Notes under the pieces: generated by a model | Told to the model about the DNA's origin: nothing | The model's input: only the letters and a program-made list of their open reading frames with translations | The model's database searches: none | Translations under genes and position numbers: made by a program | Shown here: piece after piece, positions 47,074-56,700 of the stretch | How the letters are laid out: every line of letters begins with the position of its first letter | Numbering within the stretch: the stretch's first letter is position 1 | NCBI RefSeq assembly: GCF_015356765.1 | Contig: NZ_WTCQ01000004.1 | Span: 88,039 to 152,038, forward strand | Length of the DNA: 64,000 nucleotides | Source of the DNA: Candidatus Clavichlamydia salmonicola | GTDB lineage: Bacteria; Chlamydiota; Chlamydiia; Chlamydiales; Chlamydiaceae | Reading direction: 5' to 3'

Positions 47074-47661
47074 ATGAAAAAAGTCTTCTTTAGTTGTCTG
47101 TTACTATTCTTTTCTTGTACTGGATTTTGCGCTAATACAATAGATTCTAATCTTATATCATCAGTAAATGAATCTGTAATCCATTGCGTGAATCTTAAAA
47201 AATGTGTCGAAGAGTCTCTAATTGGAAAAGAAGAAAAGAAACAAATAGAACGTGTTAAAACACGTTTAGAGCAAAATGGTCAACGATTAGAAGAGCAATT
47301 AGATTCTTTATCAGCTAAAATGCGCGATGAAGATTATCTCGAAACTCTTTCAGAAAATGCCCTTGATGAATTGAAGAAAAAACTTTCTCTTTTACATCAA
47401 GAATATAGCGCTTGTCAAAATCAGTACTACCAAATGATAAATCAAGCAAATTACGCCATGATTAATAAAGTAACAGAACAAGTTCGGTTAGCTGTTGAAG
47501 AGATTATAGAAAAAAATCCTTCTACCATTGTGCTAAATAGTGAAGTATTCTTTAGCGCAACATCTCCATATGACATGACATCTGAAGTGTTAGTTATTAT
47601 GAATCAGAAATTTCAAGATAACTTACATTTATCAGCAAATTTTAACAATCATGGAGAATAG
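47074..47661 (+). CDS. skp: Periplasmic chaperone Skp/OmpH-like
   Basis: A 195-residue protein with a signal peptide (MKKVFFSCLLLFFSCTGFCA) and a long helical, coiled-coil body (residues ~55-140; KQIERVKTRLEQNGQRLEEQLDSL). This is the build of Skp, which carries unfolded outer-membrane proteins to BamA. The ATG at 47074 is chosen because it starts the signal peptide; the frame continues upstream to a TTG overlapping bamA, but this would add an unlikely extension. Gene order bamA-skp is conserved in chlamydiae. The 3' end overlaps the convergent GH3-like gene by 20 bp. The usual next gene, lpxD, is not here. Confidence 0.9.
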   Translation: MKKVFFSCLLLFFSCTGFCANTIDSNLISSVNESVIHCVNLKKCVEESLIGKEEKKQIERVKTRLEQNGQRLEEQLDSLSAKMRDEDYLETLSENALDELKKKLSLLHQEYSACQNQYYQMINQANYAMINKVTEQVRLAVEEIIEKNPSTIVLNSEVFFSATSPYDMTSEVLVIMNQKFQDNLHLSANFNNHGE

Positions 47662-48724
47662 GCTCTCTATATTGAAGCGATTTTTCTTTAATTTGTAACA
47701 TCTTCTTTGTTGCTTTTTCTAACAAAGGAGGTGTTATCTTACCTGAACGTACTAATTCACATAAAAATCTAACCGCTGGCTCTAAGTCAAAGGGCAATAA
47801 AAAAGCATCAAAATCATTCTTAAGAGATTCTATGACGTGATTAGTATTTATTTCGAAACATGTTAAATCACAAAAAGTAATTTTTTGATTTTTTTTTGAT
47901 TTTTCCATATTTGAAAAAAATGGATTCTTTAAAGGATCAAAATGTATGTTTCTATGAACAATGTTGCTGTAAGCATTTGAATGTGCTAATAAACGCACAT
48001 GAGCCCCTATCATTCCTCTGCCATCTTCAATGCCTCTCTCAAATTCTTGATAATCAAAACTTAAAATAGTTGATGATAATTTTCCAGCATCCATTTCACA
48101 TTGAATATAGATATTATTTTTTAAATTATTTTTAGCAAATAACAGCCCTAGATTGTAAAAATCTTTTGAAGAAAAGGTATCTAGAAAATTATTATCTTCA
48201 TAATAACAGTTAAAAGAATGAGAAAAGTCATGCCCATACAGTAATGGAATACTTGTAACTTGATCACAACAATCCATAAGGTATTTTTCTCTAGTAATAT
48301 CACCTTCATTAAAGATTAATCCACTAATCTTCCATACTTCTACTAATACTTCTAAATTTTGTAAGTCCATTTCATAAATAGCTGCTGTTGAAACAAAACA
48401 TAACTGCATTAATTTGTCTTCTAATGAAACCAAATTTTGCGCCATATCAGATGCTAAAACTCTTGGCCGTTCTGTTGTCAAAAAAAAATTTTGGCTATTT
48501 AAAGATGAGCTTAGAACTTCCATACTACCTGTAAAAGGAGATGAACACCCATCATAATGTTGTTCCATTGAATTAATAATTGGCTGTGCTGCATCTATAG
48601 ATGGTTGTGTAGCTTTCAGGAAAGAATGATTTTTTTTGAAAGATTTATTTTTATATTTTTCATCATCATTATCGTCATTGCTTTTTTCAAATGATTTTTC
48701 TGTATGAATTGTATTTATAGTCAT
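47642..48724 (-). CDS. Divergent glycoside hydrolase family 3-like protein, probably catalytically degenerate
   Basis: 360 residues. After a ~90-residue low-complexity N-terminus, the sequence LEDKLMQLCFVST...WKISGLIFNEGDITREKYLM...IPLLYGHDFSH follows the pattern of a GH3/NagZ N-terminal barrel (EEKVGQL..., GGVILF, PLLIAxDxEGG). The end, DAFLLPFDLEPAVRFLCELV followed by SGKITPPLLEKATKKMLQIKEK, matches the GH3 barrel end (DMLLVP.. AVKSGxIxEERIDESVRRIL). The middle is degenerate: there is no KHFPGHG motif, and the nucleophile segment may be reduced to FCDLTCF. It occupies the place where C. trachomatis has lpxD. The fold call rests on pattern recognition; a structure prediction would decide. 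Confidence 0.45.
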   Translation of the reverse strand: MTINTIHTEKSFEKSNDDNDDEKYKNKSFKKNHSFLKATQPSIDAAQPIINSMEQHYDGCSSPFTGSMEVLSSSLNSQNFFLTTERPRVLASDMAQNLVSLEDKLMQLCFVSTAAIYEMDLQNLEVLVEVWKISGLIFNEGDITREKYLMDCCDQVTSIPLLYGHDFSHSFNCYYEDNNFLDTFSSKDFYNLGLLFAKNNLKNNIYIQCEMDAGKLSSTILSFDYQEFERGIEDGRGMIGAHVRLLAHSNAYSNIVHRNIHFDPLKNPFFSNMEKSKKNQKITFCDLTCFEINTNHVIESLKNDFDAFLLPFDLEPAVRFLCELVRSGKITPPLLEKATKKMLQIKEKSLQYREPILHDC

Positions 48725-49172
48725 CGATTTATCTTAAGATCCTTTTTAATATGCTTTAAACATAATTTCTTAATTTTTTAAATCTATAGAAAGATTTTTT
48801 GTAATTAATTATATTTTTATATTTGTGTTGTTTTATTCATATTTTCATGAAATGGTGAGCGAAGAGCAAGAGTTTAAAAAAAATTCTTAATTAAATCATA
48901 TTTTTTTCTAATAAAGTTTTTTTTACTCAAAAAAATATTGACAATCAAGATGAAGGTAAAAAAATAATGAGCTCTTAGGCGGTTCTATTTCTTAAAAGCA
49001 TTTTTTGTTATAATAACAAATAAGACACGGCAATGTTATGAGCTACTTGGAGAAAATAGCTTTGCATCATTTTTAATAATTTTTTTTGCATGTTTCTTTA
49101 TTGTCTTTTGATTACATCTTTTGTAAACTTTTCATGTAGAAAATATTTTAGCCTTTTTATCTGGGTTTTATA
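48725..49172. other. Long intergenic region before the pyruvate dehydrogenase operon
   Basis: 448 bp, AT-rich, with a less AT-rich part at about 48965-49070. It contains a consensus-like -35 hexamer TTGACA at 48938-48943 without a clear partner, and a palindrome around TATAAT at 49005-49019. No coding frame longer than about a dozen codons looks real. A regulated pdhA promoter or a small RNA gene could lie here. Confidence 0.5.
49005..49019 (+). promoter_or_regulatory. Perfect palindrome containing a TATAAT box upstream of pdhA
   Basis: TTGTTATAATAACAA is a 15-bp palindrome with one central base and includes the -10 consensus TATAAT at 49009-49014. An upstream -35 is weak. It lies ~155 bp before pdhA. 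Candidate operator/promoter; not proven. Confidence 0.35.
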
Positions 49173-50213
49173 ATGAAAAATGCTTTTAAGCACGCAAACT
49201 ACAATCTTTTTTGTTCGCAAGATAAGATAGAATCTCAAAAACGTTTTAAAAAAATTTCTCAAGAATTATCCTCTGCTGTTCTTATTGAAGATTTAAAAAA
49301 AATGCTGCTGATCCGGCACTTTGAATCTCAAGGAGAAAATGCCTATCAACAAGGATTTATTAGTGGTTTTTATCATTCCTATGCAGGCCAAGAAGCTATT
49401 CAAACAGCTTTAATTCGTGCATGTGGAAAATCACATTGGTATGCCACCACCTATCGATGTCATGCCTTAGCCTTACTCTTAGATGAGACCCCTTCTTCCT
49501 TAATGGCAGAATTATATGGAAAAGTAACTGGCAATGCTCTTGGGCGTGGTGGCTCTATGCATATGTTTTCAGAAAAATTACTTGGTGGATTTGGCATAGT
49601 AGGAGGTCATCTTCCCTTAGCTATAGGAGCTGCTTTCAGCATTAAATATCAAGAAAAAAAAGATCTTATTTCTATTGGCATTTTAGGTGATGGCGCAGTT
49701 GCTCAAGGTGCTTTTCATGAATCTATTAACCTTGCTGCATTATGGGACCTCCCCTGCCTCATTATCATAGAAAATAATCATTGGGGCATGGGTACTCATG
49801 TGTCTAATGCATTAGCTAAAAAACCTATAGATCTTGCTCACAGCTATGATGTAGAAGGTATTGTGTTAGATGGAAGTGATTATTCATCTTGTTATGATGG
49901 TTTTTCGTATGCTCTAAAAACTATTATTTCTACTAGCCGTCCCATGATTGTTGAATGTTTATGTGATAGATTTAGAGGTCACTCTATCTCTGATGCAAAT
50001 CTTTATCGCAGTAAAGAAGAAATGGAAAACATCATGTCTAACGATCCCATCATTTTATTAAAAAATTTCTTAGAAGATCATGAACTATTGACTGCTGCTA
50101 TGTTTAAAGATTTGGATCAAGAGACTCGTAGCATTGTTCGTGATGCTGTAAAACAAGCTGAAGACGCTCCATATCCATCTATATCTAAAATAGGAGATGG
50201 CGTTTATGCATAA
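49173..50213 (+). CDS. pdhA: Pyruvate dehydrogenase E1 component, alpha subunit
   Basis: Decarboxylates pyruvate with thiamine diphosphate in the pyruvate dehydrogenase complex. 346 residues; the ThDP-binding motif runs from GDGAVAQGAFHES (GDG at residues 172-174) to the Asn pair in IIIENNHWG (~201). Other E1-alpha features are MLLIRHFESQGENAYQQG, GFYHSYAGQEA, a YRCHA loop, GNALGRGGSMHMF and RFRGHSISD. The stop overlaps the start of pdhB. The E1 alpha/beta heterotetramer form matches chlamydial CT245-CT246. Confidence 0.96.
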   Translation: MKNAFKHANYNLFCSQDKIESQKRFKKISQELSSAVLIEDLKKMLLIRHFESQGENAYQQGFISGFYHSYAGQEAIQTALIRACGKSHWYATTYRCHALALLLDETPSSLMAELYGKVTGNALGRGGSMHMFSEKLLGGFGIVGGHLPLAIGAAFSIKYQEKKDLISIGILGDGAVAQGAFHESINLAALWDLPCLIIIENNHWGMGTHVSNALAKKPIDLAHSYDVEGIVLDGSDYSSCYDGFSYALKTIISTSRPMIVECLCDRFRGHSISDANLYRSKEEMENIMSNDPIILLKNFLEDHELLTAAMFKDLDQETRSIVRDAVKQAEDAPYPSISKIGDGVYA

Positions 50214-51207
50214 TTATAGTAAAAAAATGCAATCAATAGATATTCGTACTGCTTTAAGACAAGCTTTGGATGAAGAAATGACCCGTGATAGTAATATTTT
50301 CATCATGGGAGAAGAAGTTGGTCTGTACAATGGCGCTTATAAAATTACTAAAGGACTTTTAGATAAATGGGGCCCTCAAAGAGTCTGGGACACACCTATT
50401 AGTGAAAATGGTTTTTTAGGATTAGGTATTGGTGCTGCCATGACAGGGTTAAGACCTGTGATAGAATTAATGAGTTGGAGCTTTTCTTTTGTAGCTATTG
50501 ACCAGATCTTATCTAATGCTGCTACTATGTATTATATGTCAGGAGGACGCTTCAAAGTCCCTATTGTTTTTCGTGGAGCTGGTGGCGCTGCTGTACAGTT
50601 GGGATGTCAACATTCACATTCTTTAGAATCTCTTTATTCTAACTTTCCTGGATTAATTATTGTGGCCCCTTCTAATGCATGTGACGCAAAAGGATTACTT
50701 AAAGCATCTATTCGTAATGATAATCCTGTCATCTTTCTAGAGAGTGAGTTAGATTATGGAATGATTGGAAAAGTTCCGACAGAAGAGTATGTTATTCCCA
50801 TAGGAAAAGCATCTGTAGTGGAATCAGGATCTGATTTAACCTTGGTATCTTGGGGACGTATGATTCCTATTTGTAAACAAGCTGTGAAAGAAGCTGCTAA
50901 ACAAGGTATTAAAGTGGAGTTAATTGATTTAAGGACCATTAAACCTTTGGATATTTCTACCATCATTACCTCTATCATGAAAACACATCGTTGCCTTATT
51001 GTAGAAGAAGGACACTATTTTTGTGGTATGGGGGCTGAAATTAGCGCAACAGTTATAGAAAAAGCATTTGATTATCTTGATGCCCCAACAATGAGAATTT
51101 CTAGAAAAGAAACCCCAATGCCTTATGCCAAAAATTTAGAACAAGAAGTTATCCCTAATATAACTAGTATTTTACATGGAATTAAACACATTACTGGAAG
51201 GCTTTAA
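50197..51207 (+). CDS. pdhB: Pyruvate dehydrogenase E1 component, beta subunit
   Basis: Partner of PdhA, 336 residues. Typical segments are RTALRQALDEEM, FIMGEEVGLYNGAYKITKGL with the conserved Glu that contacts ThDP, RVWDTPISENGFLGLGIGAAM, and the C-terminal transketolase domain LIDLRTIKPLD and EEGHYFCGMGAEI. Two in-frame ATG codons exist, 50197 and 50206; the second fits better behind TAGGAGA. Both overlap the pdhA end, implying coupled translation. pdhC starts at the stop codon. Confidence 0.96.
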   Translation: MAFMHNYSKKMQSIDIRTALRQALDEEMTRDSNIFIMGEEVGLYNGAYKITKGLLDKWGPQRVWDTPISENGFLGLGIGAAMTGLRPVIELMSWSFSFVAIDQILSNAATMYYMSGGRFKVPIVFRGAGGAAVQLGCQHSHSLESLYSNFPGLIIVAPSNACDAKGLLKASIRNDNPVIFLESELDYGMIGKVPTEEYVIPIGKASVVESGSDLTLVSWGRMIPICKQAVKEAAKQGIKVELIDLRTIKPLDISTIITSIMKTHRCLIVEEGHYFCGMGAEISATVIEKAFDYLDAPTMRISRKETPMPYAKNLEQEVIPNITSILHGIKHITGRL

Positions 51208-52478
51208 TGATTACAGTTATCAAAGTACCAAAATTATCTCCAACCATGACTTCTGGCACTGTAGTTAAGTGGCATAAAAATATAAGTGATTTTATTGCTT
51301 CTGGAGAATTAATTGCTGAAATAGCAACAGATAAAGCCACTGTAGAATACCATGCCTTCGATGAGGGTTTTTTGCGTCATCAATTTGTTAAAGTGAATGA
51401 AACAATGAAGATTGGTGATCCTTTTTTTATTCTTTCTGAAACTACTAATGAAGATTTTTCTTTAGAAGTTTTTATAAAACCTCAAGAAACAATAACTCTT
51501 TCAGAAAAAGAAATTTTAAGCCCTTCAGCTGAAAAATCTATCCCTACTCCCTCATATGTTCCAGTTTCATTTTCTCCTGAACCACCTTTAGAAAAATATT
51601 CTTTTCCTTATTCAGGCACAACAAGCCATGCCTCTCCTGCTGCTCGTTATTTTGCTAAACAAAATAATTTAGACCTTTATGATCTTAAAGGAAGTGGACC
51701 TGGAGGTCGCGTCATTCTTCAAGATTTAAAGCATGCAAAACCTATAAGCCTTTTAAAATTTGGAAACAAAAAGCTACCTACAATACTTCCTGGAACATTT
51801 GTAGAACTCCCACTTAGCCCTATGCAGAAGATCATTGCAGAGCGTCTACAATCCTCTAAAACCCATATACCTCATTTTTACATTAAACAAACTGTTAATG
51901 CTTCTCCTTTAACATCCCTTATTACCCAGTTAAAAACTGCCTCCATTAAACTATCTATAAATGATTTCATAGTAAAAGCAACAGCGTTATCCTTAAGAGA
52001 TCATCCTGATATGAATGCTGGGTTTAATGCCAAGAATGAAACACTCATTAGTTTTCAAACCATAGATATAGCTATTGCTGTTGCTATACCTGAAGGACTA
52101 ATCACTCCTATTGTGCGTCATGCAGACTATAAAAATGTTTCAGATATTTCCATAGAAATAAAAACTTTAGCTGAAAAAGCAAAGCAAGGAAAACTTCAAC
52201 CTGAAGAATTTAAAGGGGGTTCTTTTTCTATCTCTAATCTTGGAATGACTGGTATTTCAGAATTTTCTGCTATTATCAACCCTCCACAAGCAGCTATTCT
52301 TGCTATAGGCAGTATAGAAGATAGACCTTGTATAGAAAATGGATCTATTAAAATTGGAAAAGAAATGATCCTTACTCTTTCTATTGACCATCGTGTAGTA
52401 AATGGAAAAGCAGCTGCTTTATTCTTAAAAACAGTTCAAAAATATTTAGAAAACCCAGCGTTACTACTACTTAACTAA
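51207..52478 (+). CDS. pdhC: Dihydrolipoamide acetyltransferase (E2 of pyruvate dehydrogenase)
   Basis: 423 residues with one lipoyl domain (residues ~1-78; lipoyl Lys43 in EIATDKATVEYHA), a linker rich in Ser and Pro, a peripheral subunit-binding domain at ~145-180 (SPAARYFAKQNNLDLYDLKGSGPGGRV), and the acyltransferase domain. The active-site motif is SIDHRVVNG with His395; the position usually Asp in HRxxDG is Asn399, as in several related E2 proteins. The ATG shares its first base with the pdhB stop (TAATG), so the operon pdhA-pdhB-pdhC is fully overlapped. No lipoamide dehydrogenase gene follows in the window. Confidence 0.95.
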   Translation: MITVIKVPKLSPTMTSGTVVKWHKNISDFIASGELIAEIATDKATVEYHAFDEGFLRHQFVKVNETMKIGDPFFILSETTNEDFSLEVFIKPQETITLSEKEILSPSAEKSIPTPSYVPVSFSPEPPLEKYSFPYSGTTSHASPAARYFAKQNNLDLYDLKGSGPGGRVILQDLKHAKPISLLKFGNKKLPTILPGTFVELPLSPMQKIIAERLQSSKTHIPHFYIKQTVNASPLTSLITQLKTASIKLSINDFIVKATALSLRDHPDMNAGFNAKNETLISFQTIDIAIAVAIPEGLITPIVRHADYKNVSDISIEIKTLAEKAKQGKLQPEEFKGGSFSISNLGMTGISEFSAIINPPQAAILAIGSIEDRPCIENGSIKIGKEMILTLSIDHRVVNGKAAALFLKTVQKYLENPALLLLN

Positions 52479-52533
52479 TAATGTTTTTTTTAACCCTATT
52501 TTTTAATGACTTTTTTTTTCAAAAAGATTTTGA

Positions 52534-53667
52534 TCAGTTGTTGTTGATAAATACGCGGATGGACCCTTCCCTATTACGCTCTTCAATACCTTCTATAGCA
52601 CCAGCTGAACAAGCTGAGATTTGCTCCCCATTTTCAAAGTATATAAGTCCAAAAGGTTGAAAACATCCTAGAAGATAATAACCATTTCTACCTAATCGAT
52701 CTGGATCTTCTCCACCACCTTCCCACCTAAATTGCCGAGAAGCCATAAAACCTCCCCACATACCTGCTCCTCTACTTACATCATTATTCCAATCTCTTTC
52801 AACAGCACTAACTAGAACACGTCCTTCCATTGGAAAAATACAAGAAAAAAAGAACGCCAACATTACAGCAGAAGCATAAAAAGGAGCTTTTACAACCCTT
52901 TGAATAGATAAGATAAACTGCTTATAAACATCTGCTAACTCAAATTTTCTATGTTTTTTAATAGAATTTTTACAAATAAGCTGCTGAAATAAACGCGCAA
53001 GTACATAAAAAGGGGCTATAACAGCTCTTGCTAAGTAATAAATCATAGAAGCTATTGCTACAAATGGCATTATAATTATAGCAATACCACATATAGATCC
53101 TCGATGAACAGCATCTGTTTTCTTTGGAAAACATTGATAAACAGGCGCTATACCTGTTTGCAATTCATCTAAAGCTGAAAGATCTGCCATATAGTGGTTA
53201 TCTGTATCTAAGTGCCACATTTTTTCAGAGCTTGTTCTATCATTAAATGTTGTTAACTTAGCCATATAAACATGACAAAAAGAACGTTCAAAAATGTTCT
53301 TTAGTGGCTTTTTTGTAAAAAGGTCTACTTTTTTCTTTATCACATAAGACAAGATCACCCCTCCTCCTAATAATAAAATTAGAGGTAATCCAATACCAAT
53401 AAGCAATCCAGTCATATGACAATGAGAAATAACCCCAACACCAATAAGGTTGTTTAGCATGAATGACATCACTACTATTATCAACAATAATATTACAGAA
53501 ATAATAGCTGCTCTAAGAATTTTTTTAGGCTTATAATCAATTACTACTCTCTTTTCCAAACTACTTTTAAAAAAATCTGTTCTTTCATTTAATACATAAA
53601 AACAATCATTTTTTGAGTTTTTCCAATAATCTCTTTCTGGATAGTAGTATGGCAATAATTGAGTCAT
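52534..53667 (-). CDS. Membrane protein of unknown function next to the giant fibre gene
   Basis: 377 residues. Four hydrophobic segments are visible: ~50-75 (ILRAAIISVILLLIIVVMSFML), ~82-110 (MTGLLIGIGLPLILLLGGGVIL), ~190-225 (ICGIAIIIMPFVAIASMIYYL and following residues) and ~260-278 (FYASAVMLAFFFSCIF). The region between segments 2 and 3 and the C-terminal ~95 residues are polar; the latter has Trp/Gly-rich sequence (GAGMWGGFMASRQFRWEGGGEDPDRLGRNGYYLLG). I recognise no family. It lies 80 bp downstream of the giant repeat protein on the same strand with no terminator evident, so the two may be co-transcribed. A role in assembly or anchoring of the fibre is speculation. Confidence 0.6.
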   Translation of the reverse strand: MTQLLPYYYPERDYWKNSKNDCFYVLNERTDFFKSSLEKRVVIDYKPKKILRAAIISVILLLIIVVMSFMLNNLIGVGVISHCHMTGLLIGIGLPLILLLGGGVILSYVIKKKVDLFTKKPLKNIFERSFCHVYMAKLTTFNDRTSSEKMWHLDTDNHYMADLSALDELQTGIAPVYQCFPKKTDAVHRGSICGIAIIIMPFVAIASMIYYLARAVIAPFYVLARLFQQLICKNSIKKHRKFELADVYKQFILSIQRVVKAPFYASAVMLAFFFSCIFPMEGRVLVSAVERDWNNDVSRGAGMWGGFMASRQFRWEGGGEDPDRLGRNGYYLLGCFQPFGLIYFENGEQISACSAGAIEGIEERNREGSIRVFINNN

Positions 53668-53747
53668 AATCTATCTATTTAGTTAATTTGTGAAAAATTT
53701 TAACATTAAAATAATTTATTTTCAATACTTAATACTTTTTATTTTAT

Positions 53748-56700
53748 TTAAATAACAATAGCAGACCAAGTCAAATTATATATAGGTGAATATGGTGTAT
53801 ATATCCCTGGGGCAAGACTTGTGTTATGAATATTTCCAAAATTAAAGGAACCACTTGCATTATTCCATAAAGTTGTTTTACCTGCTCCTGCACTTGATAT
53901 TTGATAAGAATTAAACCAACTATGATTTGTGTTATTTTCAGTATAACTATAACTATAAGCAGCATAATTTGATCCTATAAAACTGAGTAAAGCAAGATAA
54001 TATGTTGGAGTTGTAGTATCTTGCGTTATATACCCATATGGAAAACTTCCAGGTACATTTTTAGGTGATTGAATATAGGCGTTAGCTCGAAAATTCCAAA
54101 TACCAGCTAATTGAGGTGTAAAGTAATAGTTATAAGGAAGGGTATAAAGATTTGAATAACTTGATAATCCTGTTCCCCAATTAAGATAACCTGTAAGAGA
54201 AGGATTATTCACAGATACATTTAATGATAGATTAGTTTGAGCAGACCAGGCATAAGAAGCTCCTGCAGAGACACCTGAAGAATAACTTACACATCCTTTA
54301 GTAACAGGTTGTTGCATTAAATAAGACCATGGAACAGCATCATTATTATTTGTTGGATTTCCAAGACTATAAAGACGATTATTTTGCATATCAAAATTTG
54401 CAGATGTTTGACCACCACTAAGATATGTATATCCATAAACTGCTAAAGTGGCAGATCCACTTGCGCTTCCAATACTAGCGTTCCCCACACTTTTAAATGT
54501 AGACCCTGCTATTAGATTCCCTGTTACTGTACCTCCACTCAAAGGAAGGTAAGCAGAAACAGTACTATTCAGATAATTAAGGTTTATTGCATCAGTACCA
54601 GCAGTAGGTGAAGCAAGATCTATAAGCCGATTACTTTGCATGCTAAAATTGCTTGATGTTTGGCCACCAGTAAGATACGTATATCCATAAACAGCTAAAT
54701 CTGCAATACCTCCAGCAGTAATTGTACTTCCTGATGAATTACCTCCAATATATACTGTCCCACCAGTATTAGTAACTCCTGTAATAGTAAGCCCCCCAGA
54801 CAAAGTACCACCTGTTAATGGAAGATACTTGGTAGTTAGATAATTTAAATTAACTGCATCTGTAGAACTTGATGGATTACTCAATCCTGTAACTTTCATT
54901 CCAGAAACAATAGAACCCGAAGAGTTTACTGTCGCACCATAATTTACACTATTTCCTCCTGTTATTGCAGCACTAGAAACTGTTACATTATTTCCTATCA
55001 CAACTGATCCAGAAAAGGTTGTTGTGCCTGCTGTTACTGTTAATCCTCCCGCTGTTATCGTAATACCACCTGTTGTAATTGTAATTCCTTTTGAAAAAGT
55101 AGATAATCCAGCAGCTGTTATCGCTCCATCACCAGTACCAGTACCACTAATGGATAAACTTCCAGAAAGAATAGTCACTCCTCCAGAAATAGTATTAAGA
55201 TAACTGTAATTAACAACATCTCCTCCTGCTGTTGGCGCACCTGTATTAGTAATTTTAGAACCAGACATATTTAAAGTACCTGATGAAATAGTAGCTCCTC
55301 CTACTATAGAAGCTCCTCCTCCAGAAACAGTCAATCCACTTGCTACAGTAGATCCTCCAGACAAAGTTGCTAATCCTGCTACTGACAATGTTCCTGTTGC
55401 AGAGCCTAAGGCTGTTATAGCTAAATTACCAGATATTGTTCCTCCTGAAAGTGGAAGATATTTTGTAGAAAGATAATTAAGATTTACTGCATCTGTTGAA
55501 TTAACTGGATTCATTAAACCTGTTACTGTGATACCTCCTGAAACATTTCCTGAGGCTATAGTGGAGCCAAAATTAACTGTACATCCTCCTGTAACAGCTC
55601 CACTAGAAACTCTAACATTACTACCTATAGTAAGCTGACCTGATAAAAGCGTTGTTCCAGAAGTAACTGTTAATCCTCCTGAAAAAGTCGCTGCTCCTGT
55701 ATAGCTTGAAGTACCTGTTACTGATAATGTTCCTCCTACAGAAAGATTTCCTGTAACAGTCCCTCCTGTTAATGGAAGATACTTACTTGTTAAATAATTT
55801 AAGTTCACTGCATCAGTGCTATACGCTGGATCATTTACACCAGTTAATTGCATTCCCCCAGAAACAACCCCTGAAGCTAAAGTAGCGCCTAAACTAAACG
55901 TATTATTTGCTGTTATAGCCCCTGCAGAAACCTTAACATTATTTCCTATAGTTAATTGTCCTGATAAAAGTGTAGTTCCTGCACTAACTGTTAAACCTCC
56001 TGCTGAGATTGTGGCTCCTCCTGCAAAAGTTGCAGCTCCTGTTAAAGCAGTTGTTCCCTTAACAGCAAGATTAGCAGGAGAAACTGCAGTTCCAACTGTT
56101 AAACCTCCTGTCATTGTTCCACCAGCAAGAGGTAAATAAGCTGTAAGGGTGCTATTAAGGTTAGCTAGATTGACTGCATCTGTTGAATTGACTGGATTAC
56201 TAATTCCTGTAACTGTCATCCCAGCTATAACACTACCACTAGATGAAACTGTTGCGCCAAAATTAACTGTATTTCCTGATGAGATTGCTCCACTTGATAC
56301 CCTAATATTATTCCCAATGGTTAATTGCCCTGATAATGTTGTGGTTCCACTACTTACTGTTAACCCTCCTGATAAAGTTGCTAACCCTGTTAATGTAGTA
56401 GCTCCTGCAACTGAGAATGTTCCTGTTGCTGAACCAGCCGCAGTAATAGCCACATTCCCTGCTACTGTTCCCCCTGACAAAGCCAAATATTTTGTAGAAA
56501 GATAATTTAAATTTACTGCGTCTGTTGCATTTACTGGATTCATTAATCCTGTCACTACAATACCCCCTGATACATTCCCTGTTGCTAAAGTAGCACCAAA
56601 ATTGACGGTATAACCAGCTGTTACAGCGCCACTTGTGACAGTGACATTATTCCCTATAGTTAATTGTCCTGATAAGGTTGTTGTTCCAGAACTAACTGTT

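Noticed and set aside
48852..48890. A 12-codon frame in the gap before pdhA
   Set aside because: Too short and without a convincing ribosome site.
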